DNA of 64,000 nt from Onchidella celtica (GCA_963931925.1 OZ007571.1:58367625-58431624); one strand, 5' to 3'. Shown: positions 49,680 to 61,724, counted from the stretch's first letter. The notes: a model not told the origin generated them from the letters alone. Translations and numbers: made by a program.

Positions 49680-50885
49680 GTCCAGGGTACGTCGAGACAG
49701 ATGAACAGCAAATATTTTCACGTCTGGTGAAACAAAGCAATAACGAAATGATTCAAAACAGGAATACTGTCGGCGTACCTGTCCCTTTCTTCTATCCCTA
49801 CCTAACACTGACCTCTAGATCCACTCCCAGAAGAGATGGTAATTATTAGATGTAAAGCCATGGACTGATGCCCCCCGCCTGAAGGATTTCGCACAGGTCT
49901 TGAAATTGTGGACAGTACGCTACATTCTATGTCGCGTCCCCGCGGCGTTTAATAATCGGTGGCTTACTGAGTTAATGGGGGGCTGTAGGTGTAATTCTGC
50001 CGGAAGGACTCTGGCGCTACTGGACCAACGAGTCGGATAGATAAAAATGCCTTATTCCGGTACTTCCAATCAGAAGATCTCACTTGCACAGCGACATAGG
50101 GAATTGCCTCGCAGAATCTTGTAGAGTGGTAAATTTATTCAACTTTTTCTTCCTCTTAATGTGTGTTTGATTTTTTTTTCGTGTGTGGTCACCAGGCTGT
50201 TGGCTCATCTGATATCACAAAAGAAAAGAAAAAAGGGTTCCTAAATTTTGATTTTATTTTTAGCTTCAACATATCTACTGTTATAACTTTTTTTAAAAAA
50301 AGGTCTAAAAAGGTCTTTTGTGATAACTTATAAACAAAAAGTATGCCATGACATTGCAAATTAATAACAAAGAATCTCTGGGCTCTCTAGGAACCAGATA
50401 AATTCTACAACAGTTACAATTTCTTTGATTCTTGCTGGTGTTGACAGCAATTTGTCATGTAGTGTAGGAAGGCACTCTTTCATAATGAAAACTGAAGACC
50501 TCTCGTATCAATTTCATTGTATCACCAAATGCAGGTAGTATAATTAATTTGAAGTTTTACGTAGGGAGGAGCCCCTCCCGGAGCCCCCCCTCCCCCCGCC
50601 CCCCCCCCCCCGCGAGCCTCTTTTTCTTTCGACTACTGAAGAGTAAGTAACCCAACATTAAATAACGACCATTATCTCAAACATAAAAATGTCAATAAAT
50701 TTCTCCTTCTCTTTTTGTGTGCCACGGGATCTTGATTTCATCCATCCTCCCACCCCCAACCCCTCCGACCGAGTATTTCTGCACTACTAAATGTATTTTT
50801 TTTTCTTTCTTTGGATTAAAAAAAAAAACAACGTTGAGCATTTTTAAAACTTTATAAGATACTTTTATGTTTATGACAGCATACA
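49680..50885. other. Non-coding stretch with C-rich tracts
   Basis: C-rich blocks at about 50575-50612 and A/T homopolymers. No gene or transposon terminus recognised. Confidence 0.38.
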
Positions 50886-50889
50886 ATTC

Positions 50890-50960
50890 GTCAGTCAGAG
50901 GCGTGTCCCTGATGCACGAGGTCCTATGTTCAAGTCCTGCTCTTGGCGGGATCCTGCATA
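50890..50960 (+). mobile_element. tRNA-like SINE fragment
   Basis: TGTTCAAGTCC (50928-50938) fits box B and is followed by CTGCTCTTGGCGGGATCC, much like the sequence after box B in the other SINE heads. A degenerate box A precedes it. The surrounding open frames (50692-51217) are not genes. Confidence 0.4.
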
Positions 50961-50964
50961 CTTT

Positions 50965-53310
50965 CTTCCCACTATTAAAAAATCTCCGTAATGCTCTCTT
51001 TGTCATGACAAAAACACATAAAACCCCGACAAAGCAAAACAACCATTTCTCCTTTCATAAAGACTGGGTTATTTCTAGACGCAACGACTTTGTTTTCGCT
51101 AAAGTTCCTGTTTATTTTGTTTTCGTTTTCCGAATAAATTCGATTCAAATGAGGTCACAGAACCTTTCAGATTTCACACCTTCGGATTTCCCCCTGATTA
51201 ACAACGATCGTGGTTAAATAGAGGCGAGGTGCGATACGGTGCGAAAATGAACTTCCCATGGGTGAAAAAATAAATGGGTAACTCTTTCAAGATCCGTAAA
51301 TCACAGGTGGCGGGCACCAGCTGCATGGATGCTCCTAGACGAGTTGACGAATCGCCTGTGACTCGCATAAACTGCCACTATCCTTCATGCTTCTTCACTT
51401 CTTGCCTAGCACATTTTTTTTCCTTCTGTCTCGGAAACAATAGTCAAGTATCAGTTATTCCCCTGCGGTATTTTTTGTTTGTTTATGTTGATGGGAACAG
51501 TCTCTAGGGTCTATGTACAATTTGTATAGAGATCCTGTGGGCCGTAAAGAATTCCTTGCGCCGATAATAAATTAAGGAATGATTATTTAGGACATACTAC
51601 AAATACCTGCAGTATGACTTTTTGAAGTTAAAAACATTGTTCTAAAGGCGCCACGGGAATCATTACTGCAGCCATCTAGTCTAACCTAACTTAATCCTAT
51701 GACTAAAACTTCGATAATAATAATAATAATAATAATAGTAGCAAATTTGGCTACATAACCTCAACAGTCACCCAGGCAAGCTATTTTAAATCTCACTAAA
51801 CCCTCCTCTTCCCCCCCCCCCCTTTCTCTCTCTCTCTCTCTCTCTGTGCTTTGAAGATAACATGTCGAGAACAGGGATTCATACTATTTTGCATGATTTT
51901 TAATTGAACAAAACTGAAAGGCTCCCACAAAGAGACATCCAAAGAAAGATGGGGGGGGGGCGGAGGAGAGAAGGAGGTGTCAGAAGGCGAGGATTATGGA
52001 AGAAGAAGATGACACAAGCTATACCTGGCTGTCATTTATCACTTTTCCCACACGTTTTGACCTGAAGAGAAGAAAACAGCACACACAAGAATAAATAGAA
52101 CCGTCAATGATATTATGTTATTCAAGCTGTCTCTAATCAAAATTTTATTTTTTTATTTTCATTTTTTTTTGGTTTAAATTTAATAAATGAGCGATACTTC
52201 CAAGCAGTATCGTGTCGTCCACCAAAACTTGTGAACCCCATGCACATTATCTTGGTTCCATTTACCTTCCCGCTTGCGATTTTACTTGAGCCAGACAAAC
52301 GGCACGTGATAAGAGATCAGGACAAAGGAATTAAATAGACAAGTTGATAGATTTATTTCCCTGCCATTCTTTGGCCACTTTCTACTACAGCTCAGTTCAA
52401 AAGAGAAGAGTCAAAAACCACCCGTCGTGCAACAAAACTGGTTGATCTGAAAAATGTTTGTTTGATCACAAATTTATCCGATCCAATAAATTGTTGACAT
52501 TTCCCGTAATCGCCATGAAAATTCTTGAGGGCTATTTATTGTCAAATAATGTTGTTGTTTTAAATCATGGACACTTCAATTTAAAATTTAATTTAAAATG
52601 CAACTTTAAATAATTATGCTGCTCACCAATAAAACAGTCAGATATCATTCGCCTTAAACGATTTCTATTTAAAAAATAATTGGCAGGATTAAGGAACTTT
52701 ACCACTAATGTTGCGGCACCAAAGAGTTTCTATGATCACTGACTGCCAGCATCTAAAGGATTAACACATCTAATTAAAGCTTCATGATTTCTGTGCCCCC
52801 GGGTACTTCCAGGGAGAACGCGTTTATCGATCTATTTGCTCTCATGGACGATGTCAGACTTTTTTTTTTTTTTTAATCTTGAATTCCCTTTCGGCTATCT
52901 TCTTCAACGCTTCCTGTACCTTAGGCCAGTGGACTTTTTGGGGTGGGGTGGGGAAGGGAAATACAGCTTGAGGCGAATTTAACCCTTTTCACGTCTTTAA
53001 TTAACGTGTTCATCTGTTGACACAGCCGATCAAAGCCTTTTCCAAAGCGTTCTGCCCAATGCCAGTATGAAGTCACGAATTCCTAAATGTGACCCAAAAA
53101 TGTAAGAAAGTATGATCTCATGCGTAATTTGAGTTATTTTAACCTTTCACGAAAAAGACAAAATGTCCTCTGAGCGAGAGTCTACAATGTTCTTCTGGTG
53201 TGAATGCAAATAAACAATTATGGATATTAATTACAAAATAGTTCAGTTATAAAGATAAGACTTAACTAACATGCACAGAGTTGTACAGCTACGATAATGT
53301 CTTTCATAAC
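50965..53310. other. Unique non-coding stretch
   Basis: Short ATA (51716-51737), C (about 51811-51821) and CT (51824-51845) tracts, a T run near 52860 and otherwise unique AT-rich sequence. No gene is recognised. Confidence 0.38.
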
Positions 53311-53316
53311 CATAAT

Positions 53317-53400
53317 TTTTATTTATTTATTCATTTATTTATATATTTATTTATTTATTTAATTTTTTTAATTTATTCATTCATTCGTGTTTTTATTTAT
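53317..53400. repeat. ATTT-type microsatellite
   Basis: Imperfect ATTT/ATTC tetranucleotides in an AT-only stretch. Confidence 0.85.
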
Positions 53401-53404
53401 AGTA

Positions 53405-55575
53405 ATGTTCAGGATCATAGTATGTAACGTAGCTACAAATTGTCCATGTTCGTATTGTAATCTCGTACTAATATATTTTTGTTTCTTTAATCTTCATCTT
53501 CATATGTGACTTTGTTACCCAGATTAATAACATTTTTATTGTGTTCAATTTTCTGTAATCGCACAGTATTTACGTCACTTCGTTAACTCAGCACTTTTGG
53601 AAGCTTCCTCACAAACAAAAAAAAAAGCACGGCAGTTAATTACATCAAGCTGATGACAGTTCTATATAATTGTATACAAAGAAAGAAAAATCGTTCAACT
53701 TCAACTACATCCGTTCTGATTCATGTTTATCGACATTTTATTCTAGGTTTAATTTGAACCAGCTGGGACGTGATGACGATATCTTACACATATTTGGGAA
53801 TGTACTGAATACATGTACTCAACGAGCACTCCTTTGATCTTTGAAGATATTAACGCTGGCTAAAATTTACTCTATCAAATTATCATGGGAGCTTTGCAAC
53901 TTATACTCCACCTACTTCATACCCAGATGACATAGACATTCTAAAAAACAAACAACAACAAAACAAAAGCCAAAAAAATGCAGTAGTTTCTACATCTTTT
54001 CAAGTGTGTCCACTTACACAGGTGATACCATAAACATCTTCATAAATCCTCACAGCATCACTTAAATTTATTTTTTTTTCATTATTATTGCCAATCAGCC
54101 TTTGCCAACGTAAAAATATTATATGGGTTGAAACAGGTATTCTGGGTGGTGGGGGAGGGGGGGGGGGAGAAGGTGGAGCAGGTCTTTTTATTAGGGGGGG
54201 GAGGGGGATTCGTTCCTTAAATCTGTGATTGTAAACTAACAACAGAGATAGTTCTAAAAGTATCGTGCCCCCCCCCCTCCTCCTTCCCGCACACACATAC
54301 ACCATTAGAAATTCCGAGCTCAGTCGATGCCACTACGAGATTGCGGGGAGACGTTCGAATAATACAACATAAATGTATGTTGTACTGGTTATCATAAGGT
54401 TAAAAATACCACCAAATGGCTTGGTTTTGTCGACTTGGAAAAACCAACCGACAATCTGGCATGATTATCAGAAATATTAGGAAGCAAATTAATGTATTCC
54501 TTTTCAACCATTTGGAGTTATAACACCGTTTCCCGATCCAGACATTTTTTTCATAACTAGCAAGTTGCATCCACAAAACCCTTGCCCAGCAATGAGTTAC
54601 ATAATTTGTTGTGAGAGCTTTCCCTCACTGGGTCAAAGCGAAAAGAGCTAATGCAAGTGGGAGATAACGCAGAGGGAAGATGCAGCAAAATTGCCCTGGC
54701 AGGCCCTGGCACAGTTACGAGCCCGGAGAAGTTATCAATGGCCCCATAATTCACCGTGAGAAATAGTCGGCGACACTGGAGTGTAGGATCATGGGCAAAT
54801 TATCCTTTGCTAAGCGCATGAATAGCTTAAGAAGTGTTCCCCTCGGAATGGTTTTCCAGGGATGGCTCTCCGAACGCATACTCACACTCACAGCTTTTGG
54901 TAATTGTACGATAACTGACATAAGATTTGCTTTTTATATTATTATGCCTTGATCACAACCGACTGTCTGAAGCCTTTGAGAGATAGTGGTGCAATTATTG
55001 CCGGTAGGTTTTGTTTAAAGGGCAAAATGCGCAACAGTTCAAATTAAATTTAATTAATGTGCAAAAAAAAACAAAAAAACAATAATAATAAAAGAAAGAA
55101 AGAAAATGAATGAAACAAACAATTACTAATTAAATTAATCACTACTAAAGGCGATAAAATAAACGATGTCTCCGGTGACGAAAGAGTTTGGCCAGTTACG
55201 ACAGAAAATCTCGAGATTTCAATTTAAATTTTGACTGAAAGAAGACTAAGGCAAGAAGGATAAAAGGCACTATATGTTATGCCATGTACATCTCAATAAA
55301 ATAATGCCATAATGATATTTTTAGTGAAAGCCGCGGTTTCATAGCCAGAGAAGATAGCGAGTGACGACTGTCTCGAACTTCATGCTGGGAAACTCCATCA
55401 TAATTATGGTGGGTATTTGTGTTTTAAGGAGTGCATGCCATAAATATTAGAGCCCAAGGCAAACATAATTTACATTGAAAGTGCCCTTTTCCATTGGCGT
55501 TGGTGCTAATAGCGTTCAACGTGACGAAAGTGGAGTTTCTCACTGTTCTCACGGCTCTAAAAAGAATGTGGAATT
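53405..55575. other. Mostly repeat-free non-coding DNA
   Basis: Apart from G/C-rich tracts at 54146-54210 and 54269-54285, this is unique sequence. About 54590-55560 has mixed composition, many TAAT-type motifs and no long open frame. It reads more like constrained regulatory sequence than decayed repeat, though nothing here proves it. Confidence 0.3.
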
Positions 55576-55581
55576 TTCAAA

Positions 55582-55680
55582 CAGAAAGAGAGAGAGAGAA
55601 AGATAAAGAGAGATAGACAGACAGGCAGACAGACAAACAGACAGATACACGCACACACGGGGTTGGGGGTGGGGGGAGAG
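55582..55680. repeat. GA / CAGA microsatellite and G-rich end
   Basis: GAGA, then GACAGACA units, then CACACAC and a G-rich tract. The minus-strand open frame over it is an artefact. Confidence 0.9.
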
Positions 55681-55838
55681 AAAGTTTCCGGACTACTAAA
55701 CCCATCCCATCTGCAAAAGAGAATTTACATTTCCAGTTCCACTGTTCTTTCGATTCTAAATCATGATTTGGTGAATTCATTTTGTATTTTATGCACTTGA
55801 TTATAATTAGTCAAATATTTCGGTTTCCTCCCTCCGTT

Positions 55839-55841
<3 letters not shown>

Positions 55842-55927
<86 letters not shown>

Positions 55928-56000
55928 CCTCTCTCTCTCTTTCTCTTCTCTCTCTCTCTCTCTTTCTCTCACTCTCTCTCTCTCTGTCTCTCTCTCTCTC
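55842..56000. repeat. Long CT microsatellite
   Basis: A pure CT tract from 55842 to 55925, then interrupted CT to about 56000. Two frames of Ser/Leu on one strand and Arg/Glu on the other are translations of it. Confidence 0.97.
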
Positions 56001-56004
56001 TTGG

Positions 56005-56540
56005 CGTAATTTTTATACATTCTCCCAGCACAGTAAAAGAACATCAAGCCATAGTTCCATAGTAAAAAAAAAAAAAGGTGTGACTGACCAATGAATTTAT
56101 ATTAAAACATGCAGGAGAGTATAATAAAATAAAAGATTGGCAATAACAGACTGAAAGGATATTGATAAAAGCCGCTGTGACACAGAGGAAAGGTTAAGGA
56201 AGGGGGGTGGGCGCTCTCAAAGGCCCTTGGAAATAGAAATACTGAAGGGGAACAGTGGTGACGTGAAACATGAGCCACAATGTCGCGTGGAGAGGGGTCG
56301 GATGACTGAGAAGGCATATTAATGGCAGAGTCTGGTGTCTCTATACTTCCCCCCCCCCCTTCCTCCCCCTTCCATCATTTTAAAACTACTAAAGGATTAG
56401 CGGCTGTACTCACGAGGTAACAATTATGGTCCAGTTCACATCCACGAATATGAATCTGAGAATCTGCAATTTACTTGCTTACAAACACACAGACAGCGAT
56501 CATAAAATGTTATTTGTCAAAGTGACTCCAGTTTTCTAAT
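56005..56540. other. Non-coding stretch
   Basis: A run (about 56064-56077) and C-rich tract (about 56349-56371). No gene is recognised. Confidence 0.38.
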
Positions 56541-56542
56541 AT

Positions 56543-57078
56543 TAAGCTGAGTTGCCCGGCCCTGCCCGGGATAAATCGATTTATTAGTTTCAGTTCTGGA
56601 TGATTATTATGGACCTGCTTCATTTTGCCTGTTCCTTTGGCTTTATTTTAGTTTTGTTTGTTTGTTTGTTTGTTTGTTTTTAGACAAGTTTTACTGCGCT
56701 CCCTTTGCGCGTTGACGTCCTGCGCATCCCGTCAGCATCCGTCAAATGGCAATGATTTGCGCACGGGTTAGTTTGTTAGTGAACACATTGCAGGAAGTGA
56801 TAACGTCATGTGTAGGCGGGTGTGGGCTATTATTAGAAACATACATCAATATCTTATTGATCGTAAATTTCTGATCAAACGCTGTCGTGAATTTAGTCTT
56901 TAATTATAACCGCATTTACCGATTAACTCAGAAATAACAAACGGTTTTGTTTGTGTATGGCGATAGGAACAATGGTCGCTATCCCATAAATTTTTGTGCC
57001 AACTTTCAGGTCGCTGCGTTATGTAGTTTCCGAGTCCATAGGACTATTAGGGGTTTTGTTGTAGCTTTATTATATAGA
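56543..57078 (-). mobile_element. Non-autonomous Helitron, 536 bp
   Basis: On the minus strand the 5' end reads A|TCTATATAATAAAGC (first base at 57078). About 40 bp in comes a GGACTCGGAAACTACAT block that is also found, diverged, at the 5' end of the other two Helitrons here. The 3' end carries the hairpin CCCGGGCAGGGCCGGG (complement of 56555-56570), then CAACTCAGCTTA. The expected CTRR end is changed to CTTA. Its hairpin region is nearly identical to that of the 62.07-62.56 kb element. No protein is encoded. A GTTT microsatellite lies inside (about 56655-56681). Confidence 0.72.
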
Positions 57079-57084
57079 TTCACC

Positions 57085-57735
57085 CTCAACTTGTGATGGG
57101 AAAGCGGAAGAGGCTGCGCATTAAATACAAATTATGTGTCTCGCTGCACCTGGACCATTGTGTCGCAATAGAGATGGGCTCATGTACCATTACCGCCACA
57201 AAATCCGCGATCTGTGAAACAGACACCTCGGCTTGGAAATGGAAATATGAGTAGGTGTGTGTGCACTGGCGTGGCCCGCCGCCTTGAAAGAGTTAAGAGC
57301 CTAGCTGCGTTAACGCCAAACCAGATACATGTACCGAGCATCTCTCCTCACACTTTGTCCTGTGCCCCAACAACATTTACACACCAGTACTGCACACGGT
57401 TTTCTGATTGTGTCAGATGTTAACCCCCTACCCCTCCCTCTCCACCTCTCCCAACAGTATTCACTACATGTATCTTACTAATCCACTACCGGCTGCCAGT
57501 CAATTTGGCGTCCTCTTCCAAAGAGCAAAATCTAAAATGACCAAAAATACATGTCAAAATTTGAAAAATTATGTGTTACTATGACCCCTTAGCATATTAT
57601 TATTTGTATGTTCCACATAATACTTTACTTTACTTGCTGACGAGTCTACTTGTTAGTGCACGTACAAGACCCACAGATGAGCTGTACTTTATAACAAAGT
57701 ACAGAACGACAGTAATATAGTTCAACTTGCAAACG
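57085..57735. other. Unique non-coding stretch
   Basis: No gene recognised. A short open frame at 57214-57423 has no domain. Confidence 0.38.
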
Positions 57736-57739
57736 AAAC

Positions 57740-57850
57740 CTGGCCAAACCTGTATTTCGAGCGCTTGACCACGAGTGGGAAATGTACCTGATTTGAATCC
57801 CGCTCGGGGCGGGGGACCTAGCCTATTTCTCTGTGTTAAAAAGTTCAGTT
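57740..57850 (+). mobile_element. tRNA-derived SINE head
   Basis: Box A-like TTTCGAGCGCTTGACC (from about 57753) and box B GATTTGAATCCC (57790-57801) are followed by CGCTCGGGGCGGGGGACC, as in the 5.1 kb copy (CTACTCGGGGTGG). The body and tail downstream are not clear. Confidence 0.5.
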
Positions 57851-57854
57851 ATTC

Positions 57855-59050
57855 ACACGTCGGTGGCCTGATTATTACAGGTTACAAAGATTCCCACGTT
57901 GTGTGTAGACTGAAACTGCACGATGAATTATCGTATTATTGACCCTCATATAGTGTAATCTGACTGAAAAAGGGAAGTAGCCTTATTACTCCCAAACAGT
58001 GCCGGGAAATAATTACTCCTCTGCTCCTGGGGGCTCCCCCGGTACAAAACTGCTTTAAACAAAACTTTTGAAAAACTTCGAAGGGATATAAAGTATTCAA
58101 ATAAATGCCACAAAATAATGATAATAAATACTAGTCATGAAAAATTAAAACGTGTTAAAAAACAACAACAGAGCACTGTACGGAAGGAAGGGGGGGGGGC
58201 TGTCAAATAATGGTAAATTGGACGCCCCAGGTTGTTTGGGGGGAGGGGGCATCGATACAAATGCAAACGAGTGTGGCGGTCTCGCTTTTTCAAGCTATGT
58301 TAAATCTGGAACAAAACAAATAAACAAACAACAACGTCAGTTATTAACACCAATTCAAATAATCTACACCTCTTTTTCTCCTTTATAGTACCAGTAAACA
58401 TGATTACCGATGTCAGATCTCCTGAAAAACCATCTGTAGCTAGGGAAATGTATTTCTAAGCCCTAGCTTCCTGATAGACGCCGTTTCTGAGCTCAAACTG
58501 TCTGGTTAGCAGATAAACACGTGCGCCATATTCCCGCAGCGCGTAACTGGAAACGCGTATATTTTCATAAATATATAGGTCAAACCAGAACAGTTGAGCT
58601 TCCAGGGGGCAGGATTTTTTTTTTCTCTTCCTTGATGAAATTACCACTTTTTTTTCACACATGCTCCTGAAAATCTCTGATAATGAACAATTACAGTTTC
58701 ATTATTGCCGCTGACATAATAGAAAACTAAATGCATTATTTTATAGGACTGAAATAAGCAAAACATTTTTTTTTCGAAATATCATAAAATCGTGGCTTTC
58801 TCCAAAAATATCGGCCGATTTCGTTACAAAAAACGACCTCAATGTCATTCCACAACACAGGAATGTCCAAGTCGTTGTGCCCATCAATTTATTAATCTAT
58901 CCACGCGTCTCTCCATCTATATGCCTGTCAGCAGGGTCGGATTAAGGACAACTGATGCCCCAAGCCACTCAGCCCTTTCGTTAGCCAGACAATGTCAAAG
59001 CTGACAAAACGCTAAGACTTTAAGATAAGTCGAATGTAAATTATTAAATT
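57855..59050. other. Unique non-coding stretch
   Basis: A G run (58190-58199) and T-rich stretches. CAGGGTCGGATTAAGG near 58932 resembles another hAT terminal repeat, but no partner was found. No gene is recognised. Confidence 0.35.
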
Positions 59051-59067
59051 CAAACTAGCAAGTATAC

Positions 59068-59082
59068 CCGTTCTACGAACGG
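59068..59082 (-). terminator. Helitron 3' terminal hairpin
   Basis: CCGTTC and GAACGG arms with a 3-nt loop, 9 bases before CTAG. In rolling-circle models this hairpin marks the transposition stop. It is perfectly preserved here. Confidence 0.88.
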
Positions 59083-59353
59083 ACACGGTGACAAAAACTT
59101 GTTAGTTGAGTACCTAAAAAGCTATAACGAAATACCACATATAACGAAAAAAAAAAAAAAAAAGAAGACGCAAATATATGAACTGAAAAAAAAATGTTAG
59201 TGTATAATAAGCCGCACAAATATCTCCTGAAAAAGACGTGAGTTAAGTACAAAATGTAGTGGGGTTTTTTGGTTGTTGTTTTTTTGTTTTTGAGAAGATG
59301 AAAAAAAAGGTATAGTGGAGTGAAGAAATGATCTGATGTAAATAGCCATGTTG

Positions 59354-59381
59354 GAATCATATTATAAAGGAGCTAGCGCCA
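59354..59381 (+). repeat. Inverted subterminal copy of the Helitron 5' end
   Basis: This 28-bp segment (GAATCATATTATAAAGGAGC, then TAGCGCCA) is the reverse complement of 61698-61725 with two mismatches. It includes the TC start and the A before it. It lies about 300 bp from the element's 3' end, between the helicase stop and the terminal hairpin. The distance from partner to partner is 2.37 kb. Confidence 0.9.
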
Positions 59382-59413
59382 TATAATAAAAGGTACAAAC
59401 ATCACTTACCACA

Positions 59414-59968
59414 TCAGTTGCGGAGAATCTCACTGTAAACAACGTTGTCTGTATATACTCCGGGATGATCAGGAAATTGTTGTGCATGCACTCTCAGATT
59501 TTCTTTTGTTCCAACTCTACTCAGAGCGACGTATAATTGCCCATGGCTAAAAAAGGGTGTGTTCAAGGCCACACCAACTCTTTGTAATGTTTGCCCTTGT
59601 GCTTTGTTAGCAGTTATAGAAAATGCAACACGAATTGGAAACTGTTTTCTCTTCATTTGAAATGGACATTTTTTTTCCGATGGTATCAGAGGAATGCGCA
59701 GAATAAATATTCTTTTCCCAGCATGTGGCCCAGATGCAATGGTGGCATCAATGACGTGAGCATGGAGTTGATCTACAACATATCGAGTTCCATTGCAATG
59801 ACCGTTGTGAGGGTCCAGGTTATGAAGCAGCATCACAATACAATGGCGTTTGAGAGATAGACGATGAGGAGGAAGCCCCGATGGACAAAGTTTGTTGATG
59901 AATTCTAATGGATACTGATGTTCATTCTCTTCCACCGAATCTACACTGTCATAAATTCTCTCTTGTTG
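59414..59968 (-). pseudogene. Helitron Pif1-like helicase, C-terminal domain fragment
   Basis: The frame runs from a TAA near 59970 to a stop at 59414. It reads RIYDSVDSVEEN, YPLEFINKLCPSGLPPHRLS and MLLHNLDPHNGHCNGTRYVV, then IPLIPSE and FPIRVAFSITANKAQGQTLQ. It closes with FFSHGQLYVALSRVGTKENL and NVVYSEIL. These are the late motifs of Helitron Pif1-type helicases: the NLD..GLCNGTR segment, the KAQGQTL motif and the HGQLYV..SRV motif near the C-terminus. In a full Helitron protein this is only the final part of more than a thousand residues. The Walker A and B motifs lie upstream and are absent, so no ATPase or helicase activity is expected. The start (59935 ATG) is not natural; homology extends upstream of it. 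It was joined to the upstream N-terminal piece by a deletion that also changed frame. Confidence 0.93.
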
Positions 59969-60471
59969 ACATTATGATACGTCATCAGAACTGCTGGTGG
60001 TGGTGGAGGAAATTCAATCACAACTTTTCCATTTCCGCAGCAGAAAGAAGAGCGCTGTGACGACCATCGTAACGCACGACAATGTTCACAGATGACAGCC
60101 ATTTGCCCATCGTTGTGTTGTTCTATTACACGATGAATGTTCTCATCAAAATTTTCACTGTCTACTTGTCGTCCACACCCAACATAACCTTTTTTTCTTC
60201 GTCGTGCTCTAGCAGGTTCTCTTTGAATTTGATTTGTATCATCATCGTCTCCATCCAGAATGGCTTGATTAATGATAGGTTGTAACGGTGTTTCATCATG
60301 AGCTTGAGTTGCCACTCCTATTCTATCCGCATCTTCTAGATCTACTTCTACAGTTGTTTCATTCTCAATGTCATTATTTCCTACATCTCTGACAATTCTA
60401 GTTTGCTCCCTCTTTCGTAACTGTCGAGTAGTTCTGCTAGTTAACGATGAACGTTTTTTTGAGCGGGGCAT
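59941..60471 (-). pseudogene. Helitron Rep/helicase protein, N-terminal fragment
   Basis: The ATG at 60471 opens a 176-codon frame. A basic start (MPRSKKRSSLTSRTTRQLRK) is followed by an acidic linker and a basic RARRRKK patch (about residues 88-94). A zinc-binding-like block comes next, CEHCRALRWSS then FCCGNGKV, with a PPPPP run (about residues 130-160). The C-x2-C then CC-x-x-GKV then proline pattern is the N-terminal region of animal Helitron proteins before the Rep domain. The frame then ends after a few residues at the deletion joint. The two-histidine (HUH) and tyrosine nuclease motifs are missing. The ATG is probably the ancestral start, since the leader upstream is repetitive non-coding DNA. 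Confidence 0.88.
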
Positions 60472-60565
60472 GATGAGGCAAATTTTATTTCAGGACATTC
60501 CAAGACGATTAATTTTCACAATGTCAATGTACTTTATTTGCTAGATCTAAGCCAATAAAAAGAAA

Positions 60566-61098
60566 GGTAAACTCGTGGAAGAAAATTTGCAGAGCTTTAA
60601 ATCTACTCTCTACTCTAGATCTGAGCTTCTTACTGAGGTTAAACTACACACACGTGGAACAAAATTTGCAGAGCTTTAAATCTACTCTCTAGATCTGAGC
60701 TTCTTACTGAGGTTAAACTACACACACGTGGAAGAAAATTTGCAGAGCTTTAAATCTACTCTCTAGATCTGAGCTTCTTACTGAGGTTAAACTACACACA
60801 CGTGGAACAAAATTTGCAGAGCTTTAAATCTACTCTCTAGATCTGAGCTTCTTACTGAGGTTAAACTACACACACGTGGAACAAAATTTGCAGAGCTTTA
60901 AATCTACTCTCTAGATCTGAGCTTCTTACTGAGGTTAAACTACACACACGTGGAACAAAATTTGCAGAGCTTTAAATCTACTCTCTAGATCTGAGCTTCT
61001 TACTGAGGTTAAACTACACACACGTGGAAGAAAATTTGCAGAGCTTTAAATCTACTCTCTAGATCTGAGCTTCTTACTGAGGTTAAACTGCACACACG
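60566..61098. repeat. 74-bp minisatellite, about 7 copies, inside the Helitron leader
   Basis: GTGGAA(G/C)AAAATTTGCAG marks unit starts at 60575, 60654, 60728, 60802, 60876, 60950 and 61024. Spacing is 74 bp, except the first at 79 bp because of an extra TACTC. Units are almost identical; the main difference is G or C after GTGGAA. Each unit contains AGATCTGAGC and TTTAAATC. The array lies upstream of the Helitron ATG, so it is in the 5' leader. Confidence 0.97.
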
Positions 61099-61724
61099 AA
61101 ACTATCTAGATCTAGATATTTATTAAATCTATAACGTCTGCATTTTGCTTTTCCAACTGAAAAACTTCACTTTTGCTAATTTTTGCAACTGTAATCGCCG
61201 CGCTTCCATTGTTGTCTTTGTTCCAGCTGATAGTAATGTGTCAATAACTGTATTTGTCCGAATTTAAAACTGATACCAAAAAAAATATCTGAGTATTTAT
61301 AGTTCGCAGGTTATAGGTCTTTTAGCTTCAGTTTTATGTTTTCCCAGTGACTCCGACAATTGTTCAGATATGAGAGAGTTCAATTTTTTTTTATTAATGA
61401 CACAAATGATAATACATTTTTTTTAATGAACAGACAGAAAGGCAACGAAAAATATGAATACTCGAGTACTGATACTGTTGCTTTCAGGTTGTTAGTGATT
61501 ACAGGAAACGTATCAAACAGGAAACAGTTCGTACTGGAATGGCCTATCGAATGTTTTAAGTCAATTTGCAATCAAACCAAAGATTATTTTGAAAAACAAA
61601 AAGTGTCACTCACACCCTTTTTTTTTGTCCAAATCAACATGGCAAATTTGGTTTGTGTCCGTTTCTTAGTTTTTGAGCCTTAGGTGCCACAATGTTTTGG
61701 CGCTAGCTCCATTATAATACGATT

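Larger units (their letters stand above)
59055..61722 (-). mobile_element. Helitron with internally deleted Rep/helicase gene, 2.67 kb
   Basis: Read on the minus strand. The 5' end is A|TCGTATTATAATGGAGC (first base at 61722). The 3' end carries a perfect 6-bp-stem hairpin CCGTTC-GTA-GAACGG (complement of 59068-59082), then 9 bases and CTAG (59055-59058), followed by T. 5'-TC, a 3' hairpin plus CTRR, and insertion between A and T are the canonical Helitron signatures. Inside, in order, are a leader with a 74-bp minisatellite, the N-terminal zinc-binding part of the Helitron protein, the C-terminal Pif1 helicase part and a 3' region. The HUH Rep nuclease and helicase ATPase core are missing, so it could only move using a helper copy. 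Confidence 0.9.

Noticed and set aside
58930..58950. CAGGGTCGGATTAAGG, resembling a hAT terminal repeat
   Set aside because: No inverted partner or 8-bp duplication was found nearby, so no element boundaries can be given.
60566..61098. CRISPR-like or satellite-centromere array
   Set aside because: Adjacent 74-bp units without spacers, only about seven copies, enclosed within a Helitron.
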